A stretch of 64,000 nucleotides of DNA from a virus, in the IMG/VR virus record IMGVR_UViG_3300033153_010326, positions 40,369 through 104,368 of that record. One strand, written 5' to 3'. Of this stretch, positions 29,823 through 39,010 are shown piece by piece (positions within the stretch are counted from its first letter, which is position 1; every line of letters starts with the position of its first letter). The notes under the pieces are model-generated. The model did not search any database, was not told the origin of the DNA, and saw nothing but the letters and a program-made list of their open reading frames with translations. A program made the translations under genes and the position numbers.

Positions 29823-31246
29823 CTAAAATCAAAGTCAAAACTTTTAAAAATTTCCTCCATAAAGCCCTAAAATTAGGTAAAATGGTCTTATTTAAGGGCA
29901 AAATTAGGGCAGGTAAGTCCACACTTGCCCTTCACTCGCTCCTATTTGCCTTTTACGGATATTCTATAGCAGAGACCCTAAAAGACCTCCCAACACGAAG
30001 TTTGGCGAAATCTACTACTGTAGAAATAGATGTTGAACATAAAACTAAATTATTTACTATTATAAGAAGCTACCCTACTAAATTGAAGATATTAGAAGAT
30101 GGAAGAGAGATGCCTTTTAATACTGCTACAGAAGCTCAGAATTGGATAGATAATAATTTTGGTAGTAGAACAGATTTTCAAAAATTTAGAATTATTGATG
30201 CTCGTAGTTCTGATGCCAATTTTTTGGAAGAAGGACAATCTACCTTTAAAAAAATATTGTTTGCTGGATGTGAAAAAATATTTGTAGAATTAAGAGAAAA
30301 ATTATTTAAAATTAAAACACATAGAGAAATGTATTGCAAAGATAAAGCAATAATATATAAACATTATCCATCTGAAAAAAGATTGAAAATTATTCAAGAT
30401 AAATTAGGAGAATTAAAACAGAAAGAAAATAAATTAAAAAATAAAGTTAATAATTTAGAAATGGAAGTTCGTAGGTCAGAAAGAGAAATGGGAAGTTTAG
30501 AATATAATATAAAATCTTTAGAAGAAAAACGAACCAAATTAAATAAAGAAAAGATTTGTTATACTTGTAAGCAAGCTATAGCTATTAAAAAAAGAGATGA
30601 ATTATTAAAAGATATTAAGATAAAAACTTTAGAAGCAAAATTAAAAATTCAAAATCATATTAAAACAATAGAAATAGATAAAGATTTATTAAATTTTGAG
30701 AAGAAAAGATTGGATAAATTTAGACCTCACGTTTCTAAACTTGCTGAATTAGAGATGAAATTAAAAGCTAGAATTAAACAGAAAAAATATAAATATACAG
30801 AAAGAGATATTCTTATTGTTAAGACTGCTATTCAAGAAGTAGATAAATTATCTACTTTTTACCTTACTGAAAGTATAAAAACTTTAACACCTATAATTAA
30901 TGATGTATTAAGTAAAATTAATTTTAAAGTTAAGTTTATAATTGATAGTAAAGATAGGTTTAAAATTAGATTATATAAAGATGAAGTAGAATATAAATAT
31001 CATGATTTAAGTGGTGGTGAAAAATTAATATTGCAGATTGGTTTTAAACTTGCTCTACTTATGGAAAAAGGAGAATCAGGTATTATGATTGCAGATGAAG
31101 GATTCAGCTCATTGGATAAAGAAACTCTTTATCATATCATTTCTTTATTTCAAAATTTACCTTTTCAGCTTTTTTTCATTATCCATCGTTTTGAAAATAT
31201 ACCAGATAACGTAACAGTAATAGATTTATCTAATAAGGAGGAATAA
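29813..31246 (+). CDS. Rad50/SbcC-like ATPase (gp46-like)
   Basis: Walker A GKIRAGKST near residue 30, a long coiled coil (about 170-330) with a zinc hook CYTC near residue 249, the ABC signature LSGGEK near 400 and Walker B GIMIADEGFSSLD near 424. At 477 aa it has the short T4 gp46-like form. It forms the resection complex with the Mre11-like protein and prepares ends for RecA. The first about 190 nt use G+C-richer codons than the rest of the gene. Confidence 0.88.
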   Translation: MFITKIKVKTFKNFLHKALKLGKMVLFKGKIRAGKSTLALHSLLFAFYGYSIAETLKDLPTRSLAKSTTVEIDVEHKTKLFTIIRSYPTKLKILEDGREMPFNTATEAQNWIDNNFGSRTDFQKFRIIDARSSDANFLEEGQSTFKKILFAGCEKIFVELREKLFKIKTHREMYCKDKAIIYKHYPSEKRLKIIQDKLGELKQKENKLKNKVNNLEMEVRRSEREMGSLEYNIKSLEEKRTKLNKEKICYTCKQAIAIKKRDELLKDIKIKTLEAKLKIQNHIKTIEIDKDLLNFEKKRLDKFRPHVSKLAELEMKLKARIKQKKYKYTERDILIVKTAIQEVDKLSTFYLTESIKTLTPIINDVLSKINFKVKFIIDSKDRFKIRLYKDEVEYKYHDLSGGEKLILQIGFKLALLMEKGESGIMIADEGFSSLDKETLYHIISLFQNLPFQLFFIIHRFENIPDNVTVIDLSNKEE

Positions 31247-31247
31247 T

Positions 31248-31400
31248 ATGTGGATTAAATTTGACGGAAAGAGTGCAATTATTACAATACCTGAATCGGG
31301 ATTAAAAGTTAAAACAGAGTTTATAATTGATAAATGGTATCATCTTGTAGAACATGACAATAAATTGTATCTGAATGGAGATGAAAAAGATAAAAAATAA
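31248..31400 (+). CDS. hypothetical protein, 50 aa
   Basis: ATG at 31248 after TAAGGAGGAATAAT, one base after the Rad50-like gene. Beta-rich acidic/basic small protein (WIKFDGKSAIITIPESGLKV, WYHLVEHDNKLYLNG). Ends in a TAATG junction with the next gene. Confidence 0.5.
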   Translation: MWIKFDGKSAIITIPESGLKVKTEFIIDKWYHLVEHDNKLYLNGDEKDKK

Positions 31401-31957
31401 TGAAAACCAAATTACAACCTAAACAAGCAGATATAATATTAGCTCATAACTATGGGATTTTTGGTTGGTATGTAAGATTAGTAACTAAAAGTTATTGGAA
31501 TCATTGTCTTTTATATTTAGGTAATGGAGAAGTATTAGATATATTAGGAAAGGGAATTACCAAATTAAATTATAATAAATATTATAAAGACAAGATAGAC
31601 CATAAATTTTTAAGAGTTAAAGGATTAACTGATTACGAAAAGAGGCAAATTTGTAAACATGCTTTAAAATTTAAAGGACAAGCTTATAATATAAGTTTAG
31701 TTTTAGGATTTAAAAATAATATTAAAGCTTTTACTTGTAGCCAGTTTATAGTTAAAATATTTGCAGATAAAGGAATTCTTTTATGTAAGGAAGCTTTAAC
31801 GGTATCTCCAGCAGAATTAGATAATAGTATGTTTACTTATGATTTAGATAATCCTCCTAATAGACAAAAGAGGTTAAATAAATTAGGAGAGATTATTAAT
31901 TATGAAGTAAAAAAGTATGGATTTAAGAAAGAAGAAATTGTAAATTTAATTAAATAA
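31400..31957 (+). CDS. NlpC/P60-like (YiiX/YebB-type) cysteine peptidase
   Basis: PKQADIILAHNYGIFGWYVR, the SYWNHCLLYLG histidine strand and the later FTCSQFIVKIF cysteine helix follow the permuted NlpC/P60 (YiiX-type) plan, with catalytic Cys and His in reversed order. TVSPAELDNS is a typical end of the domain. These enzymes are amidases or peptidases on envelope or lipid-linked substrates. A second copy is at 46318, bracketing the glycan island. No signal peptide is visible. Confidence 0.62.
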   Translation: MKTKLQPKQADIILAHNYGIFGWYVRLVTKSYWNHCLLYLGNGEVLDILGKGITKLNYNKYYKDKIDHKFLRVKGLTDYEKRQICKHALKFKGQAYNISLVLGFKNNIKAFTCSQFIVKIFADKGILLCKEALTVSPAELDNSMFTYDLDNPPNRQKRLNKLGEIINYEVKKYGFKKEEIVNLIK

Positions 31958-31969
31958 AAGGAGGTTTAC

Positions 31970-32293
31970 ATGTTTGGAAAAATAATTATTGCATTGTATA
32001 CTTGGTATTCAAAGAGAGTTCAAGCTAAATATCAGAAGGTTCAACAAGATACTAAAAAAGATAAAGAAGTAGAGTTTTATCAGAGTCTTCAAAAACTGTA
32101 TAAGTTTGCTCAATGGTTAAATAAACAATTTGTTAATAGACAAGAAAGAAAGAGGTTTTGGAGTGGAGTTGCAAAAGGAGAAAAGCCTTTGGAAACCACA
32201 ATACAACAATTAATAGATAATTATAAAAATAAACAAGAAATAGAAAAAAAGAAGAAAGAAGTGAAAATTAATGTCCAAGAAAAAACCATTTGA
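31970..32293 (+). CDS. hypothetical helical protein, 107 aa
   Basis: RBS AAAAGGAGGTTTACA. Helical, strongly charged (YSKRVQAKYQKVQQDTKKDK, KLYKFAQWLNKQFVNRQERK) with a short hydrophobic N-terminus. Possibly a membrane-associated coiled coil. Not recognised. Confidence 0.5.
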   Translation: MFGKIIIALYTWYSKRVQAKYQKVQQDTKKDKEVEFYQSLQKLYKFAQWLNKQFVNRQERKRFWSGVAKGEKPLETTIQQLIDNYKNKQEIEKKKKEVKINVQEKTI

Positions 32294-32429
32294 TAAACAA
32301 GTATTTATGTGTTTATATTGTAATCATACTTGGGAATTGAGATGTGATAATAGGTTAGTTACAGAAGAAGAATTTAAAAATTGGATAGAAGAAGTAAAGG
32401 AACAACATAAACAAAATTGCAATAAATGA
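32271..32429 (+). CDS. zinc-finger protein, 52 aa
   Basis: ATG at 32271, overlapping the previous gene by 23 nt, with GAAAGAAGTGAAA upstream. CLYCNHTWELRC and a final H...C (HKQNC) form a C2HC-type small zinc finger, a helical insert between. Function unknown. Confidence 0.5.
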   Translation: MSKKKPFDKQVFMCLYCNHTWELRCDNRLVTEEEFKNWIEEVKEQHKQNCNK

Positions 32430-32435
32430 GGAATT

Positions 32436-32816
32436 ATGTTAATTTATCATCCATCTAATAAAAATTTTAACATAGTTAAAGTTAAATATTTTGGAGAAAA
32501 TTTTTATACTCAAAATGATAAAAAAGTTTCTCCCATAAATAGAACTTTTTGGTATACTATACTTCCTATTTTGGAAGGTAGGTTTAAAAATGTAAAATAT
32601 ATTTATATAGCTAAAGTTAATAAAAAAGAGATATATGATATTTCTAAAGATGATTTTAATTTTAAATTTAAATTTTCTAATATTCATAATTTGTTATTAC
32701 ATTTAAAAACAGAATACTTAGGAATAAAATATCAAATTGAAACTTATGAATTAGTAGTATTATTTAAAGATATTAAACCTACAGGTAGAATAAAAAACAG
32801 AAAAAATATAATATGA
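32436..32816 (+). CDS. hypothetical protein, 126 aa
   Basis: Beta-rich protein with many aromatic residues (NIVKVKYFGENFYTQ, FKNVKYIYIAKVNKKEIYDI). Not recognised. It overlaps the APS kinase gene by 4 nt and so is translated as the gene before the sulfate-activation enzyme. Confidence 0.5.
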   Translation: MLIYHPSNKNFNIVKVKYFGENFYTQNDKKVSPINRTFWYTILPILEGRFKNVKYIYIAKVNKKEIYDISKDDFNFKFKFSNIHNLLLHLKTEYLGIKYQIETYELVVLFKDIKPTGRIKNRKNII

Positions 32817-33559
32817 AATTAAGAAAAATAAATAAAAGAACTTTTAGTTGGCAAGGAATTACTTATAGAATTTTTGTAATTTGTATAAATGCTTTATTTT
32901 TTAAAATAGGAGCTAAACAAGCTATGCAAAATTATGGAGCATTAGGAGCTTCTTTAATTTGGAATAGTATCAATATGGCGTTATATTTTTTCTATCATGG
33001 GATATTTTTAAATTTATTTTCTTTAGAAGTTAAAACTAAAGGAGCTGTTATTTGGTTTACTGGATTACCTTGCTCTGGTAAAACTACTATTGCAGATGCA
33101 GTAGCAATAGAATTAAAACAATTGGGAAAAAATATAGAAAGATTAGATGGTGATATCGTTCGTAAAGGAAAATTAAGTGATGATTTGGGATTTTCAAAAG
33201 AAGATAGAGATAAAAATATAAACAGAATTAATTTTATCAGCAAATTATTATCAAGAAATGAAATAATTGTTTTGGCTTCTTTTGTATCTCCTTATAGAAA
33301 AACTAGAGATATAATAAGAAAAAATGTTACTAATTTTATAGAAGTATATGTTAATTGTTCTTCTAAAGAATGTATAAGAAGAGATATTAAAGGAATGTGG
33401 AAATTAGCTAAAGAAGGAAAAATAAAAGGATTTACAGGATATGATGCTCCTTATCAATATCCTTGTACTCCTGAAATAAAAATAAAAACAGAATTAGAAA
33501 CTATAGAAGAATCTACTAAAAAAGTAATAGAATATCTTAAATATAAGAATTTAATATAA
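32813..33559 (+). CDS. cysC-like: adenylylsulfate (APS) kinase fused to DUF2061-like membrane domain
   Basis: Residues 1-70 have the DUF2061 pattern: FSWQGITYRIFVICINALFF, a turn, then IWNSINMALYFFYHGIF, two membrane helices. The kinase follows: Walker A GLPCSGKTT at 84-92, LDGDIVRKGKLSDDLGFSKE, a VLASFVSPYRKTRD segment and FTGYDAPYQYP, all diagnostic of CysC. The enzyme phosphorylates APS to PAPS, the sulfate donor. The membrane anchor would place PAPS synthesis at the inner membrane, close to sulfotransferases. Starts inside the previous gene; the stop abuts the sulfotransferase gene. Confidence 0.88.
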   Translation: MKLRKINKRTFSWQGITYRIFVICINALFFKIGAKQAMQNYGALGASLIWNSINMALYFFYHGIFLNLFSLEVKTKGAVIWFTGLPCSGKTTIADAVAIELKQLGKNIERLDGDIVRKGKLSDDLGFSKEDRDKNINRINFISKLLSRNEIIVLASFVSPYRKTRDIIRKNVTNFIEVYVNCSSKECIRRDIKGMWKLAKEGKIKGFTGYDAPYQYPCTPEIKIKTELETIEESTKKVIEYLKYKNLI

Positions 33560-34119
33560 TGCTTATTAGTCATAAATTAAAATTAATATTTATTCATATA
33601 CAAAAAACAGGAGGAGCTAGTTTTAAACAAGCTATTAGAGATATAGACCCTAAAGCTCAAGAAATAATAGATTTTCATGCAAAAATAACAAGAGAATTGA
33701 TTAATAAATATCCCGATTATTATAAAGTTACTATTGTAAGAAATTCTTATAAAATAGTGGTATCGAGGTGGAAATTTGGAGGAATTAAATATGGACATTT
33801 AACAGAAACTCAAGTTAGAGAATTTTGGAGATTTAAAGAATGGTTATTAAATAGTTTAGGAGAAGTATTTAATCAAGTATCATATATTAAAGATGAAAAA
33901 GGAATGTTAGTTGACCAAATTATATATTATGATAAATTAGAAGAAGGAATAAAAAAATTAAACAAAAAATTAAATATAAATATATCTATGAAAAATAAAA
34001 AAGTTCATTATTATGGTTTATATAATTATAAAGAATTTTATAATAAAGAAATAAAACAAATTGTTGAAAAGAAATGTAAAGAAGATATTAAATATTTTAA
34101 TTGGAAATTCGAGGATTAA
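33559..34119 (+). CDS. PAPS-dependent sulfotransferase
   Basis: IFIHIQKTGGASFKQAI is the 5'-phosphosulfate-binding loop and VTIVRNSYKIVVSRW the 3'-phosphate-binding motif of the sulfotransferase family 2 type. The end (NKEIKQIVEKKCKEDIKYFN) is the usual family finish. It would move sulfate from PAPS to a sugar or lipid acceptor. Located directly after APS kinase with a one-base overlap, so substrate supply and transfer are co-expressed. 186 aa is on the short side. Confidence 0.75.
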   Translation: MLISHKLKLIFIHIQKTGGASFKQAIRDIDPKAQEIIDFHAKITRELINKYPDYYKVTIVRNSYKIVVSRWKFGGIKYGHLTETQVREFWRFKEWLLNSLGEVFNQVSYIKDEKGMLVDQIIYYDKLEEGIKKLNKKLNINISMKNKKVHYYGLYNYKEFYNKEIKQIVEKKCKEDIKYFNWKFED

Positions 34120-34120
34120 A

Positions 34121-34759
34121 ATGAGACAAGAAGAAATATATATTATTGGTGGAGGAGCTTCTTTAAAAGGATTTGATTTTGATTTATTAAAAGATAAAGA
34201 TACTATTGTTGTTAATAAAACTATATTTCATGTTAAAAATCCTACTTATTTTATAACTATGGATTATATGTTTTTAAAAAATTATAGAGAAAAAATTAAA
34301 AGAAATAAAACTGCTAAGTTTTTTGTTGGAGCTATGAATAATGCTTATTTAAAATATAAAAATGGAAAATTAACAGATACTAAACATAAAATTTCTTATG
34401 ATTTAGATATGATAGATGTTCTTATTTTTTCTAAATATGATAAAGGTATTGGATTTGATTTTACTAATTTTAGGCATGGATGTAATAGCGGTTACTGTGC
34501 TCTTCAGTTAGCAATTATATTAGGATATAAAAAAATAAATTTACTAGGTATAGATTTAAATTTTACAGAAAATACCCATTTTCATGGAGGATATGGATAT
34601 TCAAAAAATCATTTTAAGAAAAGATTAGCTTTTTATACTTTATATTTTAGATATGCTTTTTATGTATTACAAAATCACCCTGAAATTCAAATTTATAATT
34701 GTTCTGATATTAGTTTATTAAAAAATTATTTACCATTTAAAAATTTAGGAGAAATCTAA
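34121..34759 (+). CDS. DUF115/MptE-like nucleotide-sugar protein
   Basis: EEIYIIGGGASLKGFDFDLL is a glycine-rich nucleotide-binding loop, followed by TIVVNKTIFHVKNPTYFITM and late INLLGIDLNFTENTHFHGG. This is the DUF115 (6-hydroxymethylpterin pyrophosphokinase MptE-like) arrangement, often linked to glycosylation of flagellin or surface glycans. Start at ATG 34121 with GAGGATTAAA. The homologue at 44564 shares the GGG(A/S)S loop. Enzymatic activity is not certain. Confidence 0.55.
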   Translation: MRQEEIYIIGGGASLKGFDFDLLKDKDTIVVNKTIFHVKNPTYFITMDYMFLKNYREKIKRNKTAKFFVGAMNNAYLKYKNGKLTDTKHKISYDLDMIDVLIFSKYDKGIGFDFTNFRHGCNSGYCALQLAIILGYKKINLLGIDLNFTENTHFHGGYGYSKNHFKKRLAFYTLYFRYAFYVLQNHPEIQIYNCSDISLLKNYLPFKNLGEI

Positions 34760-35481
34760 TGAAATATTATTGTAAAGAATCTGGATGTAATAATAAGATT
34801 CATTATAATACTTTTAAATATGGACAGAAAAGATGTAGAAAATGTGCGAATAAACAACATAGTAAGAGAATGAAAGACAAAAACAATCCTTTTTATGGTA
34901 AAAAACATACAATTAAAACTAAAAAAAGAATTAGTATAGTAAATAATGGTAAAAATAATGGTAATTATATAGATGGAAGATGCTCTAAAATTTATTATTG
35001 CAAAGAAAAAAATTGCAATAAAGAAATAACTATTATGTCTGCTATTTATGGTAAAGGAAGATGTAAATCATGTGCTAAAAAAGGAAAATTAAATCCTATT
35101 CAAAGCGGTAAAAATAATCCTAATTTTGGGAATGGAGATAAAATGAAAGGAAAAAATAATCCTATGTTTGGTAAAATTGCTCACCATAGTAAAAAAATCA
35201 AATATAAAAAAATTCTTATGAGGTCTTCCTGGGAAATGGCTTATGCTAAATATTTAGACAAATTAGGAATTAAATGGTTATATGAATCAAAAACTTTCGA
35301 TTTAGGAGATTGTACTTATACTCCAGATTTTTATTTACCCGAACAAAATAAATATATAGAAATTAAAGGTTGGTGGAGAAACAATGATAAAAGAAAATTC
35401 AAATTATTTATAAAAAAATATCCAAATAAAAATATAATAGTATTAATGAAATTTGATTTACAAGCAAAGGAGATATTATGA
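34759..35481 (+). CDS. homing endonuclease: zinc motifs + NUMOD3 + PD-(D/E)XK domain
   Basis: Two CK-type zinc modules (YYCKESGCNN...CRKC, YYCKEKNCNK...CKSC) alternate with NUMOD3-like repeats (NNPFYGKKH, NNPNFG, NNPMFG). From about residue 150 a PD-(D/E)XK nuclease follows: RSSWEMAYAKYLDKLGIKW, YTPDFYLP with D, and YIEIKGWW with E-x-K. The layout matches phage homing endonucleases with an EDxHD/Vsr-like catalytic core. It sits inside the glycan island with a one-base overlap to its neighbour, so it is a passenger gene. Confidence 0.75.
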   Translation: MKYYCKESGCNNKIHYNTFKYGQKRCRKCANKQHSKRMKDKNNPFYGKKHTIKTKKRISIVNNGKNNGNYIDGRCSKIYYCKEKNCNKEITIMSAIYGKGRCKSCAKKGKLNPIQSGKNNPNFGNGDKMKGKNNPMFGKIAHHSKKIKYKKILMRSSWEMAYAKYLDKLGIKWLYESKTFDLGDCTYTPDFYLPEQNKYIEIKGWWRNNDKRKFKLFIKKYPNKNIIVLMKFDLQAKEIL

Positions 35482-36194
35482 TTTTTGATATAGTTATTCC
35501 CTCATTCAAACGCAAAGAAAAACTTATTAGATGTTTAAACTCCATTTTTAAAGCTAAAAAAAATCTAAAAAAAGACCAAATTCAAATATATATTTATTTT
35601 GATAATAATGATAAAATAACTTACAATTATTTTACAAATAAATATAACAATATTAAATGTAATCTCATGAACAAACAATACAGAGCCTTTGGAATTTGGA
35701 ATAAACATTTACAAATATTGGATTCATGTGGAATGGTATACCTTTGTGATGATACTCAATTATATCCAGAAACTTTATATATTTTATTTGAATTATTTAA
35801 TCAAATTTATAAAAACACAGATGGAATATTAACTTTTAATCAATATAATCTAGAATCAGCTTCTAAATATGCTATGGGATTAATTGGAAAAAAGTTTATT
35901 AATAGATTTCCTAATAATCAATGTTTTTGTCCTGATTATGTCTCGTTTTATGCTGATGCAGAATTAGGAAGATTTGCGGAATCTTTAAATAAATTTTATT
36001 TTGGTAATGGAATAAAAATACATCATTTTCATCCAGCATTTTATCCAAATGAAAAAGATTCAACTCATTTATTAGTAAGAGATGAACAACAAAAAATAGA
36101 TAAAGAAGTTAATAAAAAGAGAAGAGAACGAGGATTGCTTTGGGGTAAAGATTTTAAATTAATTAGACCTACAATAGAAGGAAATATAAAATGA
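35478..36194 (+). CDS. GT-A glycosyltransferase (family 2-like)
   Basis: FDIVIPSFKRKEKLIRCLNS is the GT2 nucleotide-binding start and GMVYLCDDTQLYPETL contains the D-D metal site. A later segment (FGNGIKIHHFHPAFYP) includes histidines in the acceptor region. 238 aa is short, without membrane helix. Acceptor unknown. Overlaps its neighbours by 4 nt at each end. Confidence 0.7.
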   Translation: MIFDIVIPSFKRKEKLIRCLNSIFKAKKNLKKDQIQIYIYFDNNDKITYNYFTNKYNNIKCNLMNKQYRAFGIWNKHLQILDSCGMVYLCDDTQLYPETLYILFELFNQIYKNTDGILTFNQYNLESASKYAMGLIGKKFINRFPNNQCFCPDYVSFYADAELGRFAESLNKFYFGNGIKIHHFHPAFYPNEKDSTHLLVRDEQQKIDKEVNKKRRERGLLWGKDFKLIRPTIEGNIK

Positions 36195-37393
36195 AAGTAA
36201 TATTTTTAGATTGGCATAGATGGACATTTCCTCCAGATAAGAATAGTTTGAAAAAACTTCTTATTAAATGCGGAGTAGAATGTAAAGATATGAAACCCGC
36301 TCCTGTAAATTCTGGTAATTCTAATTTACTTATTAAATCAAATCATAAACCTCAAAATAATTATAGGGGATTTGATGTAAAATCTATGATAAAAGCAGGA
36401 GTATTACGAGAAACAAAATGGTATGTTAATAATTCTAAAGTAACAAAAAAATATATGGTAGAAGTAATGGAGTATATAGATTGGGCTTTTAAAATATTTG
36501 AAGAAGAAAAGCCTAATTACATAGTAATTGAAGGAGGATTGACTCATTTTCATAGAGCAATATTAGAAGTTGCTAGAGAATTAAATATAGGTATTATTGC
36601 AATTGAAAATTCTTTTATTAAAGATAAAATATTTATAGAATTTAATACTGGTTATGTATGTAATAGACATTCTTTTGCAAGATGTTCTAAAGATTGGATA
36701 AATACTAGAGTGTTAAATTCTTTTAAAATAAAAAAAGTAGATAATATTATACAAAGTATTTTTTCTAAAAATAATTTAAAATATCCAACAACAGGCAATT
36801 TTGATTATTCTCAATTAAAATACGATAAAACTATTTTTGTACCATTACAAGTAGCTTTTGACCAAGTAGTAGTATACGATTCTAAATTTAATAATAAAAC
36901 TTTTATAGAAGAAGTTATGAAAATTTTTACTAAGTATTTTAAGAATTGGAATATTATTTTTAAATGCCATCCTAAAGAAGAAAAAAGTGGTATATTAAGA
37001 CAGACAGGGAATTGGATACAAGATAATATTTCAAATAATAATATGTATCTTATAAGAGGAGCAGAAGAATCTCCTAATACTCAAAATTTAATACAACATG
37101 CCGATTTGGTTTGGGTGAATAATTCGCAAGCAGGATTAGAAGCTTGTTTATTAGATAAGCCCGTAGTAGTTTTTGGTGATGCTTTTTATTCTAAAAAAGG
37201 CTTTACTTTAGAATATAATAAATATATTAATTGGAAAGAGATAAAATTAAACCCTGAATCTATTAAAAATATTGACCAAGTTAAACTTTGGTTTTATTAT
37301 TTTTATAAGTGGCTTTATAATAAATCATTTACTAAACAAGATGAAGAAAAAATTAAAAATATATTAAATATACAGGAGAAAGAAAATGGATAA
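36191..37393 (+). CDS. KpsC/KpsS-like capsule polysaccharide transferase
   Basis: FVPLQVAFDQVVVYDS, IFKCHPKEE, and the C-terminal ADLVWVNNSQAGLEACLLDK with PVVVFGDAFYSKKGF are the conserved blocks of the capsule_synth family (KpsC/KpsS/LipB), the beta-Kdo transferases that build capsule linkers. The N-terminal half (about 1-200) is a Rossmann-like domain. The presence of this family suggests a capsule-type or phospholipid-linked glycan product. Confidence 0.75.
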   Translation: MKVIFLDWHRWTFPPDKNSLKKLLIKCGVECKDMKPAPVNSGNSNLLIKSNHKPQNNYRGFDVKSMIKAGVLRETKWYVNNSKVTKKYMVEVMEYIDWAFKIFEEEKPNYIVIEGGLTHFHRAILEVARELNIGIIAIENSFIKDKIFIEFNTGYVCNRHSFARCSKDWINTRVLNSFKIKKVDNIIQSIFSKNNLKYPTTGNFDYSQLKYDKTIFVPLQVAFDQVVVYDSKFNNKTFIEEVMKIFTKYFKNWNIIFKCHPKEEKSGILRQTGNWIQDNISNNNMYLIRGAEESPNTQNLIQHADLVWVNNSQAGLEACLLDKPVVVFGDAFYSKKGFTLEYNKYINWKEIKLNPESIKNIDQVKLWFYYFYKWLYNKSFTKQDEEKIKNILNIQEKENG

Positions 37394-37976
37394 AATAGTT
37401 TTTATTATAGGAATGAGAAGAGCAGGAACAAGTATATTGAGGTCTCTTTTAATGCAACATTCTAAAATTGAATTTATAGAATTTGAACCTCATGATTTAT
37501 TATTTGCTGTTGGAACTAGACATATAAAAAGGTATAATAGTTCAAAGTATCATATAGATACTATTAATCGTTTTTTTAAAAATAACAAAAAATATTATGG
37601 AGCCAAAATAGTTTGTAATCCTTATTTATCAGCATTAGGATGGAGATTTTTAAAACGATATTTTCCACAAGCTAAATTTATTTTTATAAAAAGAGATTGG
37701 ATAGATAATTATAATTCTTGGTATAAACAAGACATAAATTCGGTTAGAGGAGTTATTCCAAAAGAAATGTATAAATATTTTTATGATAAAATTAATACTA
37801 GTTTTGAAAATTTTTATGAAAAAAATATGCTTAATGCTTGTATGATTATTTATGAAAATCTTGTTAATAATGCTGATAAAGAATTAATAAAAGTATGGGA
37901 AGTTTTAAATATTAGAATTAAAACGGGCTTTAATAAAGAAATGAAAAAACCTTCTAATTGGAGAATAAAAACATGA
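37386..37976 (+). CDS. sulfotransferase-like protein
   Basis: VFIIGMRRAGTSILRSLLMQ is the sulfotransferase P-loop (5'-PSB) and AKFIFIKRDWIDNYNSWYKQ the 3'-PB motif with R-D. Fold and length (196 aa) resemble the first sulfotransferase at 33559. It overlaps the KpsC-like gene by 8 nt, RBS CAGGAGAAAGAAA. It would use PAPS made by the APS kinase in the same island. Confidence 0.7.
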   Translation: MDKIVFIIGMRRAGTSILRSLLMQHSKIEFIEFEPHDLLFAVGTRHIKRYNSSKYHIDTINRFFKNNKKYYGAKIVCNPYLSALGWRFLKRYFPQAKFIFIKRDWIDNYNSWYKQDINSVRGVIPKEMYKYFYDKINTSFENFYEKNMLNACMIIYENLVNNADKELIKVWEVLNIRIKTGFNKEMKKPSNWRIKT

Positions 37977-39010
37977 GTAGACAGATAATTTGGATAGACC
38001 CTAAAATTATTACTAAAATTTCTCCAATTTCAGCTTCTGCTTATACTCGAAAACAAAGAATATTAAAATATAACTTAACTTTTAAGAGTGGTTATTTAAA
38101 TGGAGATTGGGATAAAACTAATAATAAATTTAAACATTTACTTTGTTGGGGAGATTACAATCTTTTTAAAAATAATAAAAAATCAGTATATAATTGGAAA
38201 ATTCTTTATAATAGTATAAAGAAAAAAGGTTATAAACAAAATCCATCTAAAAGACATGTTGAAGTAGCTCTTGGAAGAAATGGGGAAATTTTATTTGTTG
38301 ATGGAAGGCATAGATTATTATTAGCAATGGAATTTAATATTTCTGAAATTCCAGTTGATATAGTATATATTCATAAAGATTATAATTTTAATAATCTTCA
38401 TTTAATAAAAAACCTCATAATTCCAGAATTTTTATATAATATAATTAGCAAAAAATGGGATAAAAAAATAAAAATTTATCATAGATATTTAGTTATTCAT
38501 CAAAGAGGCAATTTAGTTAAAAAATACTTACCTTTGTTATCAGGTTTAAATGTGTTAGAAATAGGATGTAATTCAGGAATGATGATGTGGTCAATTATGA
38601 AATATGCTAATTCTTTAATAGAATTAGAAAAACAATTAAAATATTTTAATCAAAGTTATATCACTTATAAATCTTTAAAGAAATCTTCTAAGGTATTATT
38701 ATTTAATGATTCTTTTAAAGATTTTATAATTAAATATCCTCATGCTTATCTTGATATAAATGCTTTATATGCTTCTTTTGTTTTATATCATATGAATAAA
38801 GAAGAAATAGATTTTCTTAAAACTAAAATACTGCCTTTATGTAAAACAGTAATTATTCCCAATCGCCAAAAAGAAAGAAAAAGCAAAATAAATCCTTATT
38901 ATTTAAATAGAGATAGTAGGATTAAACAATTATTAGAAGATTGTGGATTTAAAGTTATAATAGATACTTCTTTTCAAAAAGGATTCTCAGTTATAGTGGG
39001 GACAAAATGA
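37973..39010 (+). CDS. ParB/sulfiredoxin-like domain fused to SAM methyltransferase
   Basis: Residues about 90-130 (EVALGRNGEILFVDGRHRLL, AMEFNISEIPVDIVYIH) match the G-R-x-G-x-x-x-F-x-D-G-R-H-R core of the ParB/Srx fold. From about residue 188 a class I methyltransferase loop is seen (LNVLEIGCNSGMMMW), with later strands (VIIDTSFQKGFSVIVGT). The fusion is unusual; it might modify a glycan or a protein. Start ATG 37973 was chosen over TTG/ATG further upstream because of GGAGAATAAAAAC. Confidence 0.6.
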   Translation: MSRQIIWIDPKIITKISPISASAYTRKQRILKYNLTFKSGYLNGDWDKTNNKFKHLLCWGDYNLFKNNKKSVYNWKILYNSIKKKGYKQNPSKRHVEVALGRNGEILFVDGRHRLLLAMEFNISEIPVDIVYIHKDYNFNNLHLIKNLIIPEFLYNIISKKWDKKIKIYHRYLVIHQRGNLVKKYLPLLSGLNVLEIGCNSGMMMWSIMKYANSLIELEKQLKYFNQSYITYKSLKKSSKVLLFNDSFKDFIIKYPHAYLDINALYASFVLYHMNKEEIDFLKTKILPLCKTVIIPNRQKERKSKINPYYLNRDSRIKQLLEDCGFKVIIDTSFQKGFSVIVGTK

